Of a stretch of DNA of 64,000 nucleotides, positions 51,455 through 60,622 are shown piece by piece; position 1 is the first letter of the stretch; each line of letters begins with the position of its first letter. The notes under the pieces are model-generated. The model was not told the DNA's origin, searched no databases, and saw nothing but the letters and a program-made list of their open reading frames with translations. This DNA is from Pseudomonadota bacterium (lineage in GTDB: Bacteria; Pseudomonadota; Alphaproteobacteria; Rhodobacterales; Rhodobacteraceae), in the NCBI GenBank assembly GCA_018240425.1, contig JAFEFU010000046.1, positions 52,407 to 116,406 on the forward strand, written 5' to 3'. The position numbers and the translations under genes are program-made.

Positions 51455-52555
51455 ATGTCCGACGCGCGCCAGACCCTGACCGAGATCTACGACCGCCAGG
51501 TGCAGGAGGGCACGATGAGGCCCGATCCGGCGCAGCGTGCGCTTCTGCCCCACCTTCAGCGCATCGGCGACGAGCTCGAGGCCGCGGCGGTACGCCCCAA
51601 GCGTTTTCTTGGCGGGCTGTTCGGCAAGCCGCCGGTGGCGCCAAGGGGGCTTTACCTCTGGGGCGGGGTCGGGCGCGGCAAGTCGATGCTGATGGACATG
51701 TTCGAGGCACATGTCGCCATTGCAGGCAAGCGGCGCGTGCATTTCCACGCCTTCATGCAGGAGGTGCAGGCCGGGCTGGATGCGGCGCGCAAGACGGGGG
51801 TGGACGACGCGCTGCGCCCGGTGGCGGCTGACCTGTCGGCGGGGCTGCGGCTTCTGTGTTTCGACGAGATGCAGATCACCGACATCGCCGATGCGATGAT
51901 CGTCGGGCGGCTGTTCCAGCTGCTTCTCGACCGCGGGGTGGCGATCGTGACCACCTCGAACCGGCCGCCGGACGATCTCTACAAGGACGGGCTGAACCGG
52001 CCCCTGTTCCTGCCCTTCATTGCCCTCCTGAAGGACCGGCTGGAGGTCATCGAACTGCAGGGTCCGACCGACTATCGCCGCGACATGCTGGCCGGCGCGA
52101 AGGTTTATTTCACCCCTGCCGACCAGGCGGCCAGCCGGGCGCTGCGGTTGCTCTGGCACGACCTGACCGGCGGGCGCGAGGGGGGCCAGCCCTTGCGCCT
52201 CACGGTGAACGGGCGGATCGTCGAGATCCCGGATCACCGCTCGGGCGTGGCGCGGGCCGGGTTCTGGGATCTCTGCGGCAGACCCCTGGGACCGGCGGAT
52301 TATCTGGCGCTGGCGCAGGCGGTGCGGGTCCTGATCCTTGAGGACATCCCTCACCTGTCGGCCGCCAACTACAATGAGGCCAAGCGGTTCGTCATCCTGA
52401 TCGACGCGCTTTACGAGGCGAAGGTGCGGCTGATCTGCTCGGCGGCGGACCAGCCCGAGCGGCTTTATATCGAAGGCGCCGGGTCGTTCGAGTTCGAGCG
52501 CACCGCCAGCCGCCTGCGCGAGATGCAGGCGGCGGACTGGGGCCGGCCGGACTGA
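51455..52555 (+). CDS. zapE: Cell division protein ZapE (AFG1-like ATPase)
   Basis: A 366-residue AAA-type ATPase associated with the Z ring in bacteria and homologous to mitochondrial AFG1. It has Walker A GGVGRGKSMLMD near 69-80, the LLCFDEMQITDIADAM Walker B region near 132, TSNRPPDDLY, and the C-terminal family signature FERTASRLREM. ATG 51455 begins the conserved sequence; the longer frame upstream lies in the promoter region. It ends four bases before the convergent luciferase-like gene. Confidence 0.94.
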   Translation: MSDARQTLTEIYDRQVQEGTMRPDPAQRALLPHLQRIGDELEAAAVRPKRFLGGLFGKPPVAPRGLYLWGGVGRGKSMLMDMFEAHVAIAGKRRVHFHAFMQEVQAGLDAARKTGVDDALRPVAADLSAGLRLLCFDEMQITDIADAMIVGRLFQLLLDRGVAIVTTSNRPPDDLYKDGLNRPLFLPFIALLKDRLEVIELQGPTDYRRDMLAGAKVYFTPADQAASRALRLLWHDLTGGREGGQPLRLTVNGRIVEIPDHRSGVARAGFWDLCGRPLGPADYLALAQAVRVLILEDIPHLSAANYNEAKRFVILIDALYEAKVRLICSAADQPERLYIEGAGSFEFERTASRLREMQAADWGRPD

Positions 52556-52559
52556 AGGC

Positions 52560-53591
52560 TCAGGCCAGCATGTCGCGGACCAGGGGGGCGACGCGGGTAC
52601 CGTAGAGTTCGACCGAGGCCATCAGCTTTTCGTGCGCCAGCGTGCCCGAGGAATATTTCATCTCGAACCGCGCAAGGCCGAGCGCCTTGACCGTCTGCAC
52701 GATCTTGCGCGTCACCGTCTCGGGCGCGCCGACATAGAGCGAGCCGTGGTCGGCCTCGTGGTCGAAGGTGGCGCGGCTGGTCGGCGGCCAGCCGCGTTCG
52801 CGCCCGATCCGGTCATGGAGCGCCTTGTAGCCGGGCCAAAGCTCGTCCCGGGCCTGTTCGTCGGTCGGTGCAACATGGCCGGGCGAGTGGACGCCGAGCG
52901 GCTGGGGTGTCTTGCCGATCTGGTCGTAGGCGCGCTGGTAGAGATCGACGAAGGGCCGGAAACGGGCGGGGGCGCCGCCGATGATCGCCATCATCATCGG
53001 CAGGTCGTGGCTGACCGCGCGGATGACCGATTCAGGGCTGCCGCCCATGCCGATCCAGACCTTGAGACCCTTGGGCCCAAGCGGCGGAAAGACCTTCTGC
53101 CCCTTCAGAGGCGGGCGGGTCTTGCCCGACCAGGTGATGGACTTTTCACGGATCAGCCTGGCGAAGAGGTCGAGCTTTTCGTTGAACAGCAGTTCGTAGT
53201 CCGACAGATCGAACCCGAAGAGCGGGAAGCTCTCCGTGAAGGAGCCGCGGCCGAGAATGACTTCGGCGCGCCCGCCCGACAGCGCGTCAAGTGTCGAGAA
53301 ACGCTGGAAAAGCCGGATCGGGTCGTCGGAGGACAGGACCGTGACCGCCGTCCCCATGCGGATGCGCGAGGTCTTCGCGGCGATGGCACCAAGGATCGGC
53401 TCGGGGGCAGAGATGGCGAAGTCGTCGCGGTGGTGTTCGCCGAGGCCGATGTAGTCGATGCCGGCCTGATCGGCGAGCACCGCCTGATCGACCACATTGC
53501 GGATCACCTGGTCGTGCGGCAGGCGCTGGCCGTCGGCGCCGAGGGTCACGTCGCCGAAGGTGTCAATGGCAAGCTCGAGGGTCTGGGGCAT
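52560..53591 (-). CDS. LLM class flavin-dependent oxidoreductase
   Basis: A 343-residue bacterial luciferase-like monooxygenase or reductase with DYIGLGEHHRDDFA near 45-58, RIRMGTAVTVLSSDDPIR near 77, and GGRAEVILGRGSF near 105. Substrate is unknown; the gene stands alone between zapE and folC. ATG 53591 lies at the usual family start. Confidence 0.92.
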   Translation of the reverse strand: MPQTLELAIDTFGDVTLGADGQRLPHDQVIRNVVDQAVLADQAGIDYIGLGEHHRDDFAISAPEPILGAIAAKTSRIRMGTAVTVLSSDDPIRLFQRFSTLDALSGGRAEVILGRGSFTESFPLFGFDLSDYELLFNEKLDLFARLIREKSITWSGKTRPPLKGQKVFPPLGPKGLKVWIGMGGSPESVIRAVSHDLPMMMAIIGGAPARFRPFVDLYQRAYDQIGKTPQPLGVHSPGHVAPTDEQARDELWPGYKALHDRIGRERGWPPTSRATFDHEADHGSLYVGAPETVTRKIVQTVKALGLARFEMKYSSGTLAHEKLMASVELYGTRVAPLVRDMLA

Positions 53592-53692
53592 GTTCGGTTC
53601 CTTTGCGCTGCCTCAGAGTTAGTCGCAGTCCGGCGCGGCGGAAAGTGTGCGGGAACGCACAGGTGTTGTGAGCGGGTCGGACGCTTGCGGCC

Positions 53693-54964
53693 TCAGCCGT
53701 TGTCGCGCAGCACCGAGCCGGCCAGGTAGAGCGAACCACAGATCAGGATGCGGGCGCCGGGGGCGGCGGCGGCGATCGCCTGGACGGCCGAGAGCACGTC
53801 GGCTGCGGTTTCGGCCCTGATCCCGGCGGCGAGGGCGGCGTCGCGCGTGGTCTCAGCGGGCAGGGTGTTGGCTTCGCCGGGGATCGAGACGGCGGTGAGG
53901 CTGGCGACCTGGGCCGCCAGGGGCCGCATGTAGCCGGTGACATCCTTGGTGTTCAGCATTCCGCAGATCAGATGCGCGGGTTTCGGGGCCATCCGTGCCA
54001 GGGTGGCGGCGACCGCGCTGCCGCCCGCGGGGTTGTGGCCACCGTCGAGCCAGAGTTCGCAGGTGCCCGCCGCCTGAACCAGCGGACCGGACTTCAGACG
54101 CTGCATCCGCGCCGGCCAGTCGGCGCGGGTCACAGCAGCCTCGCAGGCGGCGGCGTCGGCGCCCAGATGGCGCAGCGCGGCGAGGGCGGCGCCGGCGTTG
54201 TCGATCTGGTGGAGTCCGGGCAGGTTGGGTAGGGGCAGGTCGATGAGGCCGTTTTCGTCTTGGAAGACGAGTCGCCCGCGTTCCTCGAATGCGTGCCAGT
54301 GCTGGCCGTGGACCAGGAGGGGAGCGCCGAGCCGGGCGGCGCGGGCCTCGATGACCGCAAGGCCGGCCTCTTCCTGGGGGCCGACCACGCAAGGCACGCC
54401 GCGCTTGATGATCCCCGCCTTTTCGCCGGCGATCTCGGCCAGCGTCTCGCCCAGATACTGCTGATGGTCGATCGAGACCGGGGTGATGATGGTCAGGCGC
54501 GGATGGTCGACGACATTGGTGGCGTCGAGCCGGCCGCCGAGGCCGACCTCGAGCAGGGTCCAGTCGGCGGGGGTGCGGGCGAAGGCGAGGAAGGCGGCGC
54601 AGGTGGTGATCTCGAAGAAGGTGATCTCCTCGCCGCCGTTGGCCTGCACGCATTCGTCGAGCACTTCGGTCAGGTAGGATTCGGAAATCAGTTCGCCCGC
54701 CAGGCGGATGCGTTCGTGGAAGCGGGCGAGGTGCGGCGAGGTATAAGCATGGACGCGGGTGCCCATCGCCTCAAGTCCGGCGCGGATCATCGCCTGGGTC
54801 GAGCCCTTGCCGTTGGTGCCGGCGACATGGATGACCGGCGGGACGGCCCGTTCGGGATGGCCGAGGGCGGCGAGAAGCCGGTGCACGCGGTCGAGCGTCA
54901 GGTCGATGATCTTGGGATGGAGGGACATCATCCGCGCAAGGATGAGGTCGGAGGTCTGGGCCAT
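53693..54964 (-). CDS. folC: Bifunctional folylpolyglutamate synthase / dihydrofolate synthase
   Basis: Adds glutamate to dihydropteroate and to folates. 423 residues with the P-loop HVAGTNGKGST near 46-56, YTSPHLARFHERI, EVGLGGRLDATNV and WLDGGHNPAGG. ATG 54964 is chosen; the frame continues upstream through repeat copy B, which is not protein-like. accD is the upstream neighbour, the common accD-folC order, separated here by 92 bases that hold the repeat. Confidence 0.95.
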   Translation of the reverse strand: MAQTSDLILARMMSLHPKIIDLTLDRVHRLLAALGHPERAVPPVIHVAGTNGKGSTQAMIRAGLEAMGTRVHAYTSPHLARFHERIRLAGELISESYLTEVLDECVQANGGEEITFFEITTCAAFLAFARTPADWTLLEVGLGGRLDATNVVDHPRLTIITPVSIDHQQYLGETLAEIAGEKAGIIKRGVPCVVGPQEEAGLAVIEARAARLGAPLLVHGQHWHAFEERGRLVFQDENGLIDLPLPNLPGLHQIDNAGAALAALRHLGADAAACEAAVTRADWPARMQRLKSGPLVQAAGTCELWLDGGHNPAGGSAVAATLARMAPKPAHLICGMLNTKDVTGYMRPLAAQVASLTAVSIPGEANTLPAETTRDAALAAGIRAETAADVLSAVQAIAAAAPGARILICGSLYLAGSVLRDNG

Positions 54965-54997
54965 GACTGCCTCGGGCTGGGGCCCCGGCGGCGCGGC

Positions 54998-55050
54998 GGG
55001 GGGCTGTCCGCCCCCCGTGCCCCCCGAGGATATTTGGACCACGGTGAAGG
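54998..55050 (+). repeat. Dispersed hairpin repeat, copy B
   Basis: GGGGGGC-TGTCC-GCCCCCC (54998-55016) forms the same 7-bp hairpin as copy A. It is followed by GT and then CCCCCCGAGGATATTTGG and ACCACGGTGAAGG. It matches copy A (11122-11173, opposite strand) over almost its whole length. It lies between the co-directional folC and accD genes but in the opposite orientation to them, unlike copy A. Confidence 0.65.
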
Positions 55051-55056
55051 GAAGAA

Positions 55057-55965
55057 TCAGACTTCGGCTGCGGCGGGTTCGGGTTTCGGCGCAGGCAGGT
55101 CGCCCTTGACCGCAGGGGGCTGGCGCGTGAGCAGGCGGACGATGGTCACCAGTTCGTCGCGGAGCCGCTTGCGGTGGACGACGCGGTCAAGCATCCCGTG
55201 GTCGAGCAGGTATTCGGCGCGCTGGAAGCCCTCGGGCAGCTTTTCGCGGATGGTCTGTTCGATCACGCGCGGACCGGCAAAGCAGATCAGCGCGTTCGGC
55301 TCGGAAATCTGCACGTCGCCGAGCATCGCGTAGGAGGCGGTGACTCCGCCAGTGGTCGGGTGGGTGAGAACGACGATATAGGGCAGGCCCGCCTCTTTCA
55401 GCATCTGCACCGCAACAGTGGTGCGCGGCATCTGCATCAGCGACAGGATGCCCTCCTGCATGCGCGCGCCGCCCGAGGCGGCGAAGAGGATCAGCGGCAG
55501 CTTGCGCTTGGTCGCGCGCTCGGCGGCGGCAATGATGGCGTTGCCGACATACATGCCCATCGAGCCGGCCATGAAGGTGAAGTCCTGGGCGACGGCGACG
55601 ACCGGGGTGCGGGCGATCTCGCCTTCGGCCACCAGCATGGCGTCCTTGGCTCCGCCGGTCTTCTGCGCGGCCTTCAGCCGGTCAGTGTATTTCTTCTGGT
55701 CGCGGAAATGCAGCGGGTCTGCCACCGGCTCGGGCACCTTGACCTCGGCAAAGGTGCCGTTGTCGAAGAGCGCGGCGAAGCGTTCGGCGGGCGCGATCGC
55801 CATATGGTGATCGCAGTTGGTGCAGACGTTCAGGTTGTCGGCCAGTTCGCGGTGGAAGAGCATGGTCCCGCATTCCGGGCACTTGGTCCACAGGTTCTCG
55901 GGCACTTCCCGGCGCGAGAACAAGGAATTGATCTTGGGCCGGACATAATTGGTGATCCAGTTCAT
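55057..55965 (-). CDS. accD: Acetyl-CoA carboxylase carboxyltransferase subunit beta
   Basis: The beta half of the carboxyltransferase that makes malonyl-CoA for fatty acid synthesis. 302 residues with the N-terminal zinc ribbon KCPECG...VCTNCDHH near 28-55, [11 protein letters not shown], and the crotonase-like [12 protein letters not shown] near 153. ATG 55965 starts the conserved [11 protein letters not shown]; the open frame upstream is not conserved. Confidence 0.96.
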   Translation of the reverse strand: MNWITNYVRPKINSLFSRREVPENLWTKCPECGTMLFHRELADNLNVCTNCDHHMAIAPAERFAALFDNGTFAEVKVPEPVADPLHFRDQKKYTDRLKAAQKTGGAKDAMLVAEGEIARTPVVAVAQDFTFMAGSMGMYVGNAIIAAAERATKRKLPLILFAASGGARMQEGILSLMQMPRTTVAVQMLKEAGLPYIVVLTHPTTGGVTASYAMLGDVQISEPNALICFAGPRVIEQTIREKLPEGFQRAEYLLDHGMLDRVVHRKRLRDELVTIVRLLTRQPPAVKGDLPAPKPEPAAAEV

Positions 55966-56142
55966 CGTCGTCTTGCCTTTGCCCTGTGGACAGGCCCCCG
56001 AAATAAGCCGGGCGGGGCCGAAATGCAATCGCGCGCGGCGCGGCGGAACGGGCCGCATGTGGGGGCGCACATCGGGACGTGATGCAACTTTACCCGTGCG
56101 GGGGCGTATCATCGCCAGGGACGCAGCGGCGGGAGGACGGTC

Positions 56143-56943
56143 ATGGCAGGGTCACTGGTCTATCGGCAGACGGTCTGGATGCGGGCGGCGCACTGGCTGT
56201 GGGCTGTCTGCCTGTTCTTCCTTCTGCTGTCGGGTCTGGGGATCTTCAACGCCCATCCGGTCCTCTATCTGGGCAAGGAGAGCGGCTTTGCCTATGACAA
56301 TGCCCTTCTCGAGATCGGGGCGCGCGACGGGGCGGAGGGCCCGCGCGGCTTTGTGCGCATCCTCGGCCACGAGGCCGACACGACCGGCTGGCTGGGGGTC
56401 TCGGGCGAGGATGTGCAGGCCTTTCCGCCCGCGGTCACCATCCCGTCCTATTACAGTCTGGCGACCTCGCGGATCGTTCATTTCTTCTTTGCCTGGGTGC
56501 TGGTCGGGACGCTTCTCGTCTGGCTGGCGGCGGGGTTGCGCTCGGGCCATCTGCGCCGCGACCTGTGGGTGACGGGCGCCGACCTGCGGGCCCTGCCCAG
56601 CGACATCGCCAACCATGCGCGGCTGCGCTTTCGCCACGGGCGGCGCTACAATGTCCTGCAGAAGCTGGCTTATGCCGGGGTCATGTTCCTGGCGCTGCCG
56701 CTGATGATCGCCACCGGGCTGACCATGTCGCCGGGGGCAGATGCTTTCGCGCCCTGGCTTCTGGCCCTGTTCCACGGGCGGCAGACGGCGCGGACCATCC
56801 ATTTCCTGGTGATGCTGGCGCTGGTCGTGTTTTTCCTGGTGCACATGCTGATGATCCTGGCGGCGGGGCCGCTGAACGAACTGCGCTCGATCCTGACCGG
56901 CTGGTACCGGGTCGATGCGGATGCAGAGGGAGAGGCGGAATGA
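56143..56943 (+). CDS. Cytochrome b/b6-type membrane subunit
   Basis: A 266-residue di-heme cytochrome b of the Ni/Fe-hydrogenase/thiosulfate reductase/formate dehydrogenase gamma type. It has four or five helices, with heme-ligand His in [15 protein letters not shown] near 13, [11 protein letters not shown] near 113, and [20 protein letters not shown] near 220 (in two parts). It probably links the quinone pool to the molybdopterin protein encoded next. GGAGG precedes ATG 56143; its stop overlaps the next ATG (ATGA). Confidence 0.88.
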   Translation: MAGSLVYRQTVWMRAAHWLWAVCLFFLLLSGLGIFNAHPVLYLGKESGFAYDNALLEIGARDGAEGPRGFVRILGHEADTTGWLGVSGEDVQAFPPAVTIPSYYSLATSRIVHFFFAWVLVGTLLVWLAAGLRSGHLRRDLWVTGADLRALPSDIANHARLRFRHGRRYNVLQKLAYAGVMFLALPLMIATGLTMSPGADAFAPWLLALFHGRQTARTIHFLVMLALVVFFLVHMLMILAAGPLNELRSILTGWYRVDADAEGEAE

Positions 56944-57716
56944 ACCGGCGGGGATTTCTGGCGAAGGGTGTGGCGGGGGCCTCGGTCCTGGGGTTGTCGG
57001 GGTGCAAGGTTCTGGACGGGCTGGCCGATCAGGAGGGGGCGCTGCACCGGGCGGTCGCGTCGGCCAACGGGCTGAGCTACCGGGCGCAGCGGCTGATCGG
57101 CGGCGGGCACACGCTGGCGCCGGAGTATGCCGAGGCCGACATCCGCCAGGGGCAGCGGCCGAACGGCAGCACCAACCCGGACGGCGCGGAGTATCTGGCG
57201 CTGGAAGCGGGCGGGTGGGCCGGCTACCGCCTGGCCGTCAAGGGGCTGGTCGAGCGGCCGCAGAGCCTGAGCCTTGCGGATCTGCGGGCAATGCCGTCGC
57301 GCACCCAGATCACCCGCCACGACTGTGTCGAGGGCTGGAGCTGCATCGCCAAGTGGACCGGCGTGCCCTTGGCGCTGGTGCTGGACCGGGCCGGACCGCA
57401 GGCGGCGGCGCGCTTTGCCGTCTTTCGCTGCTATGACGTGATCGAGCAGAGCCTGGCGGGGGGCATCCTCTATTACGAGAGCATCGACATGATCGACGCG
57501 CGCCACCCGCAGACGATCCTCGCCTACGGGATGAACGGCGCCGACCTGCCGGTGGCCAACGGCGCGCCCCTGCGGCTGCGGGTCGAGCGGCAGCTGGGCT
57601 ACAAGATGGCCAAGTATGTGCACACGATCGAGCTGGCCGCCGACCTGAAGGGCTATGGCGAGGGGCACGGCAGCTATTGGGCCGACCGCGGTTATGACTG
57701 GTACGCCGGGATCTGA
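56940..57716 (+). CDS. Molybdopterin-dependent oxidoreductase, sulfite oxidase/YedY-like, putative Tat lipoprotein
   Basis: A 258-residue protein of the sulfite-oxidase-fold molybdenum cofactor family. The N-terminus [13 protein letters not shown] has a twin-arginine motif, and the signal ends LGLSGC with a possible lipobox at Cys22. The molybdenum Cys is in RHDCVEGWSC near residue 123; later YYESIDMIDARHPQ and YKMAKYVHTIEL fit the family. It would take electrons from or pass them to the membrane cytochrome b encoded just upstream with an overlapping start. The substrate is unknown; YedY reduces methionine sulfoxides. Confidence 0.88.
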   Translation: MNRRGFLAKGVAGASVLGLSGCKVLDGLADQEGALHRAVASANGLSYRAQRLIGGGHTLAPEYAEADIRQGQRPNGSTNPDGAEYLALEAGGWAGYRLAVKGLVERPQSLSLADLRAMPSRTQITRHDCVEGWSCIAKWTGVPLALVLDRAGPQAAARFAVFRCYDVIEQSLAGGILYYESIDMIDARHPQTILAYGMNGADLPVANGAPLRLRVERQLGYKMAKYVHTIELAADLKGYGEGHGSYWADRGYDWYAGI

Positions 57717-57726
57717 GCGAGGGAGT

Positions 57727-58626
57727 TCACCGGCGCAGCGCAATACGGGCCGCGAGCCAGGCGCAGGTGAGTGTCGCGCACTGGACAAGGATGGCGGCGA
57801 GCGGGGCGGGGGATGTCCCCAGCCCGTCGGGCTGGACCCAGAGGGCGAGGCCGCTCATGCTCCGGCCCGATCCGATCAGCAGAAAAGCGGCGGCGTTGTT
57901 GGCGAAGTGAAAGCCCCATGACGCGCCGATCGAGCCGGTGCGGGCGGTCAGGTCGGCGGTGAACAGGCCGAAGAGCAGCACCCAGATCAGCACATAGGCG
58001 GCGCTGGCCCCGTAGGTGTCGGGCGCGTAATGGCCGGCGGTGAAAAGGAGCGCGGGGGCCAGCATCCAGACGAGCGGCGAGGCGAAGCGGGCGGCAAGCT
58101 GCTGCTGGAAATAGGCGCGGAAGGTCAGTTCCTCGGCCCCGGTCTGGATCGCGAGGCAGACGAGCGCCAGGGGCAGGTGCACAAGGAAGGCAGCGGGGGC
58201 CTGTCCCGGCCGCAGGCTGCCGTCGGCAAGCGCGAACGGCAGGAAGAGGCAGTTGAAGGCCAGCACCGCCAGCGCGGTGGCGCGGAAGTCGCGCGCCACC
58301 CGGCCGGGGGGGCCGAAGAGCGTGCCGGCGCGGCGCCGGTGCAACAGGCGGACGGTGGCGAAGGTGCCGGCCAGCACGCCAAGAAACGAGGCCAGAAGCA
58401 AGAGCGCCATGCCGGGGGTCTCGCCCCTGAACATCGCGGTCAGGATGGTCCGGGCCAGAAGCGGCCCGAAGTGAAGGCGCAGCAGAGCCCCGAAGCCCGC
58501 CATCATCGCGAGGTAGACCGAAAGGATCATCCCGGCCCCGAGAAGCGTCCGCCAGAGTTCGGACCGGGCGCGGGCGGGTGCGGAAAAGGCGATGTGCGGC
58601 CGATAGGACGGCGGGCTGAACGTCAT
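57727..58626 (-). CDS. CPBP family intramembrane metalloprotease
   Basis: A 299-residue protein with about seven or eight hydrophobic helices and the CPBP/Abi active-site motifs: TGAEELTFRAYF (EExxxR), FTAGHYA and GFHFANNAA. CPBP proteins are CAAX-protease-like; the bacterial role is usually unknown. ATG 58626 begins where the hydrophilic N-terminus looks natural; a Met 12 codons earlier is possible. Convergent with the molybdopterin gene, divergent from the next lipoprotein gene. Confidence 0.88.
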   Translation of the reverse strand: MTFSPPSYRPHIAFSAPARARSELWRTLLGAGMILSVYLAMMAGFGALLRLHFGPLLARTILTAMFRGETPGMALLLLASFLGVLAGTFATVRLLHRRRAGTLFGPPGRVARDFRATALAVLAFNCLFLPFALADGSLRPGQAPAAFLVHLPLALVCLAIQTGAEELTFRAYFQQQLAARFASPLVWMLAPALLFTAGHYAPDTYGASAAYVLIWVLLFGLFTADLTARTGSIGASWGFHFANNAAAFLLIGSGRSMSGLALWVQPDGLGTSPAPLAAILVQCATLTCAWLAARIALRR

Positions 58627-58725
58627 GGCGCAAAAGCTATCGGTGCCGCCCCGGGGTTGCAATCCGCTTGTCAGGCGGGGGCGGCCTCACTATCCCTTGG
58701 CGGGCAACCGACGGACCCTTCGATC

Positions 58726-59364
58726 ATGCCGCGACCCTACATGCCCCCGGACGGATGGCGCCAGCGGCATCTGGCGGCGGGGCTGGCGCTTGCGCTGGCG
58801 CTGGGCGGCTGCGTCGACACGGGTTCGGGCAATGCGCCGAAAGAGGTGCTGGTGGCCGGGCGGCTGGTGACGATCGCCGCGCCGCAGGGCTTCTGCATCG
58901 ATCGCTCGGCCAGCAGGGACGGGGCAAAGGGCGCGTTCGTGCTGATGGGCAGCTGTGCCTCGCTCAGCCAGTCGTTCACGGCCTCGCGGCCGAGGGACCC
59001 GGCAATCCTGACCGCTTCGGTCTATCCGGGCGGCGACAATTTCGAGGCCGGCCTGCCGGGCATGGCCGCCTTCCTGGCCTCGCCCGCCGGGCGCAAGGCG
59101 CTGAGCCGTAGCGGCAAGGCGGCAAGCGTGACCATTGGTGCGATCTCGACCGAAGGCCCGGTGCTGTACATTCGCGCTGCCGACAGCGCCCCTGCGCCCG
59201 GCCAGGAGGTCGAGCCGGAGTACTGGCGGGCGATCCTGACAGCGAAGGGGCAGATCGTGTCGCTGTCGGTGCTGGGGCTGAAGGCGCACCCGCTGGCGTC
59301 GGGCGACAAGCAGGCACTCTTGCGCCGGTTCGTCGCGCGGGTGCAGGCGGCCAACCGGCAATGA
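58726..59364 (+). CDS. Hypothetical lipoprotein
   Basis: A 212-residue protein with a lipoprotein-type signal (RHLAAGLALALALGGC, lipobox LGGC near Cys29) and a mature domain with VTIAAPQGFCIDRSAS and AHPLASGDKQALLRRFV. I do not recognise a characterised family. ATG 58726 and ATG 58741 are both possible starts. Two further hypothetical genes follow on the same strand. Confidence 0.7.
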   Translation: MPRPYMPPDGWRQRHLAAGLALALALGGCVDTGSGNAPKEVLVAGRLVTIAAPQGFCIDRSASRDGAKGAFVLMGSCASLSQSFTASRPRDPAILTASVYPGGDNFEAGLPGMAAFLASPAGRKALSRSGKAASVTIGAISTEGPVLYIRAADSAPAPGQEVEPEYWRAILTAKGQIVSLSVLGLKAHPLASGDKQALLRRFVARVQAANRQ

Positions 59365-59397
59365 GCAGGCCGAGCGGGGGCGGTATGGCGGGGCAGG

Positions 59398-60162
59398 ATG
59401 GTTGGGCGCTGGCTTGACAGGCTGAGGCAGAAGGCGCGGCTGGCGCACTGGCAGGCCGAGGCGCGGCGCGGGGCCACGCTGGACCCCGCGGCCTTGCGCC
59501 AGCTGCGTGCCGACGCGCGGGCGCTGCGCCGGGTGCTGGATCATGTGACAGACATGGCCGACGAGCGGCTGGCCCTGCCGGCGGTCGGCTCCGAGACGCT
59601 GCGCCGGGTGCCGCTGACCGACTGGGCCTGGCGGCCGCGGCTCTGGCGGCTGCCCCTGGCTCCGCAAGGCCATGCGCCGGCGCCGGCGCGCACGGTTCTG
59701 GACGGCGAATGCGCCCTTTTTCACGATTGCCGCGACAGCGAGGTCATGGTGCGGCAGGTCCGCAACCGCGATCCCGGCGACCTTGCCGCCTTCGGGCTGC
59801 GGATCGAGGCGCTGGGCTTTGACGGGGGGTTCCTTTCGCTGTCGGTGCGGCTGCCGCCCGAGGCGATCGCGGGGCTGGGCCGGGGCCACCTGATCCGGGC
59901 CGATCTGGTTGCCGACAGCGAGAGGGCGCAGAAGGCGCTGGTCTGGCTGAACATCGAGCACGGTCCCAACACGGACCGGATCGCGGCGGAGATCACGCTT
60001 GGGCAGGGCGAGCGGGCGGCGGAGTTCGATCTGGCGCATCTGGCCTTCGACGAGCGGCGGGTAAGCAAGGCCTGGGTCGATCTGTTCTTCGAGGCTCCGC
60101 GGATGAACCGGGTCGTCCTGCGCGACCTGACCTTCGGCCGGCGGCCGCGGGCGGAACTCTAG
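59398..60162 (+). CDS. DUF6478-like hypothetical protein
   Basis: A 254-residue protein, basic and arginine-rich at the N-terminus (RWLDRLRQKARLAHWQAEAR), with LPLAPQGHAPAP, a FHDCRDSEVMVRQ segment and a beta-rich C-terminus. It resembles a Rhodobacterales-restricted family annotated DUF6478, of unknown function. It lies 33 bases after the lipoprotein gene and 13 before the next hypothetical, so an operon is likely. Confidence 0.72.
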   Translation: MVGRWLDRLRQKARLAHWQAEARRGATLDPAALRQLRADARALRRVLDHVTDMADERLALPAVGSETLRRVPLTDWAWRPRLWRLPLAPQGHAPAPARTVLDGECALFHDCRDSEVMVRQVRNRDPGDLAAFGLRIEALGFDGGFLSLSVRLPPEAIAGLGRGHLIRADLVADSERAQKALVWLNIEHGPNTDRIAAEITLGQGERAAEFDLAHLAFDERRVSKAWVDLFFEAPRMNRVVLRDLTFGRRPRAEL

Positions 60163-60175
60163 GCGGGGGTGGGCG

Positions 60176-60556
60176 ATGGCGGGCGAAGAACTGATTGAGA
60201 GCCGGATCGACGCGGGCCGGTGGAGCGGGCTGGTCAGGCTGTCCGGGCCGTCGCCGGGGTTCGCGGTGATGGCGGGCGGAAGCGCGCTGCCGGGTCTGGT
60301 CGAGGCGCCGGCGGGCGAGGGGCTGGTCCGGCTGACGCTGGACCTGCCGGGGTCGGTGATCGCCGAGGGGGCGCAGGTCTTTCTGGTCACCCAGGCTGAC
60401 GGCACGGAGATCCTCGGCCGCTTCGTGCTGATCGCGGGCGATGCGGTCACGGGCGATCCCGGCAGCGATCTTGTCGCCGAGGTCGCGCTGCTGCGGGCGG
60501 AACTCGACCTTCTGAAGGCGGCGTTCCGGCGGCATTGCGCGGCGACCGAGGCGTGA
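60176..60556 (+). CDS. Hypothetical protein
   Basis: A 126-residue acidic protein (MAGEELIESRIDAGRWSG) predicted to be mostly beta with a helical C-terminus (VALLRAELDLLKAAFRRH). No family recognised. It follows the DUF6478-like gene by 13 bases with a GGGGGTGGG-type ribosome site, and is likely co-transcribed. Confidence 0.65.
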   Translation: MAGEELIESRIDAGRWSGLVRLSGPSPGFAVMAGGSALPGLVEAPAGEGLVRLTLDLPGSVIAEGAQVFLVTQADGTEILGRFVLIAGDAVTGDPGSDLVAEVALLRAELDLLKAAFRRHCAATEA

Positions 60557-60622
60557 CGCGGCGTCGCCGGTGACAGCCCACGTTCGCGCCGGGCAAGATG
60601 GGTCCGCCAGCCCGAGGAGAAG

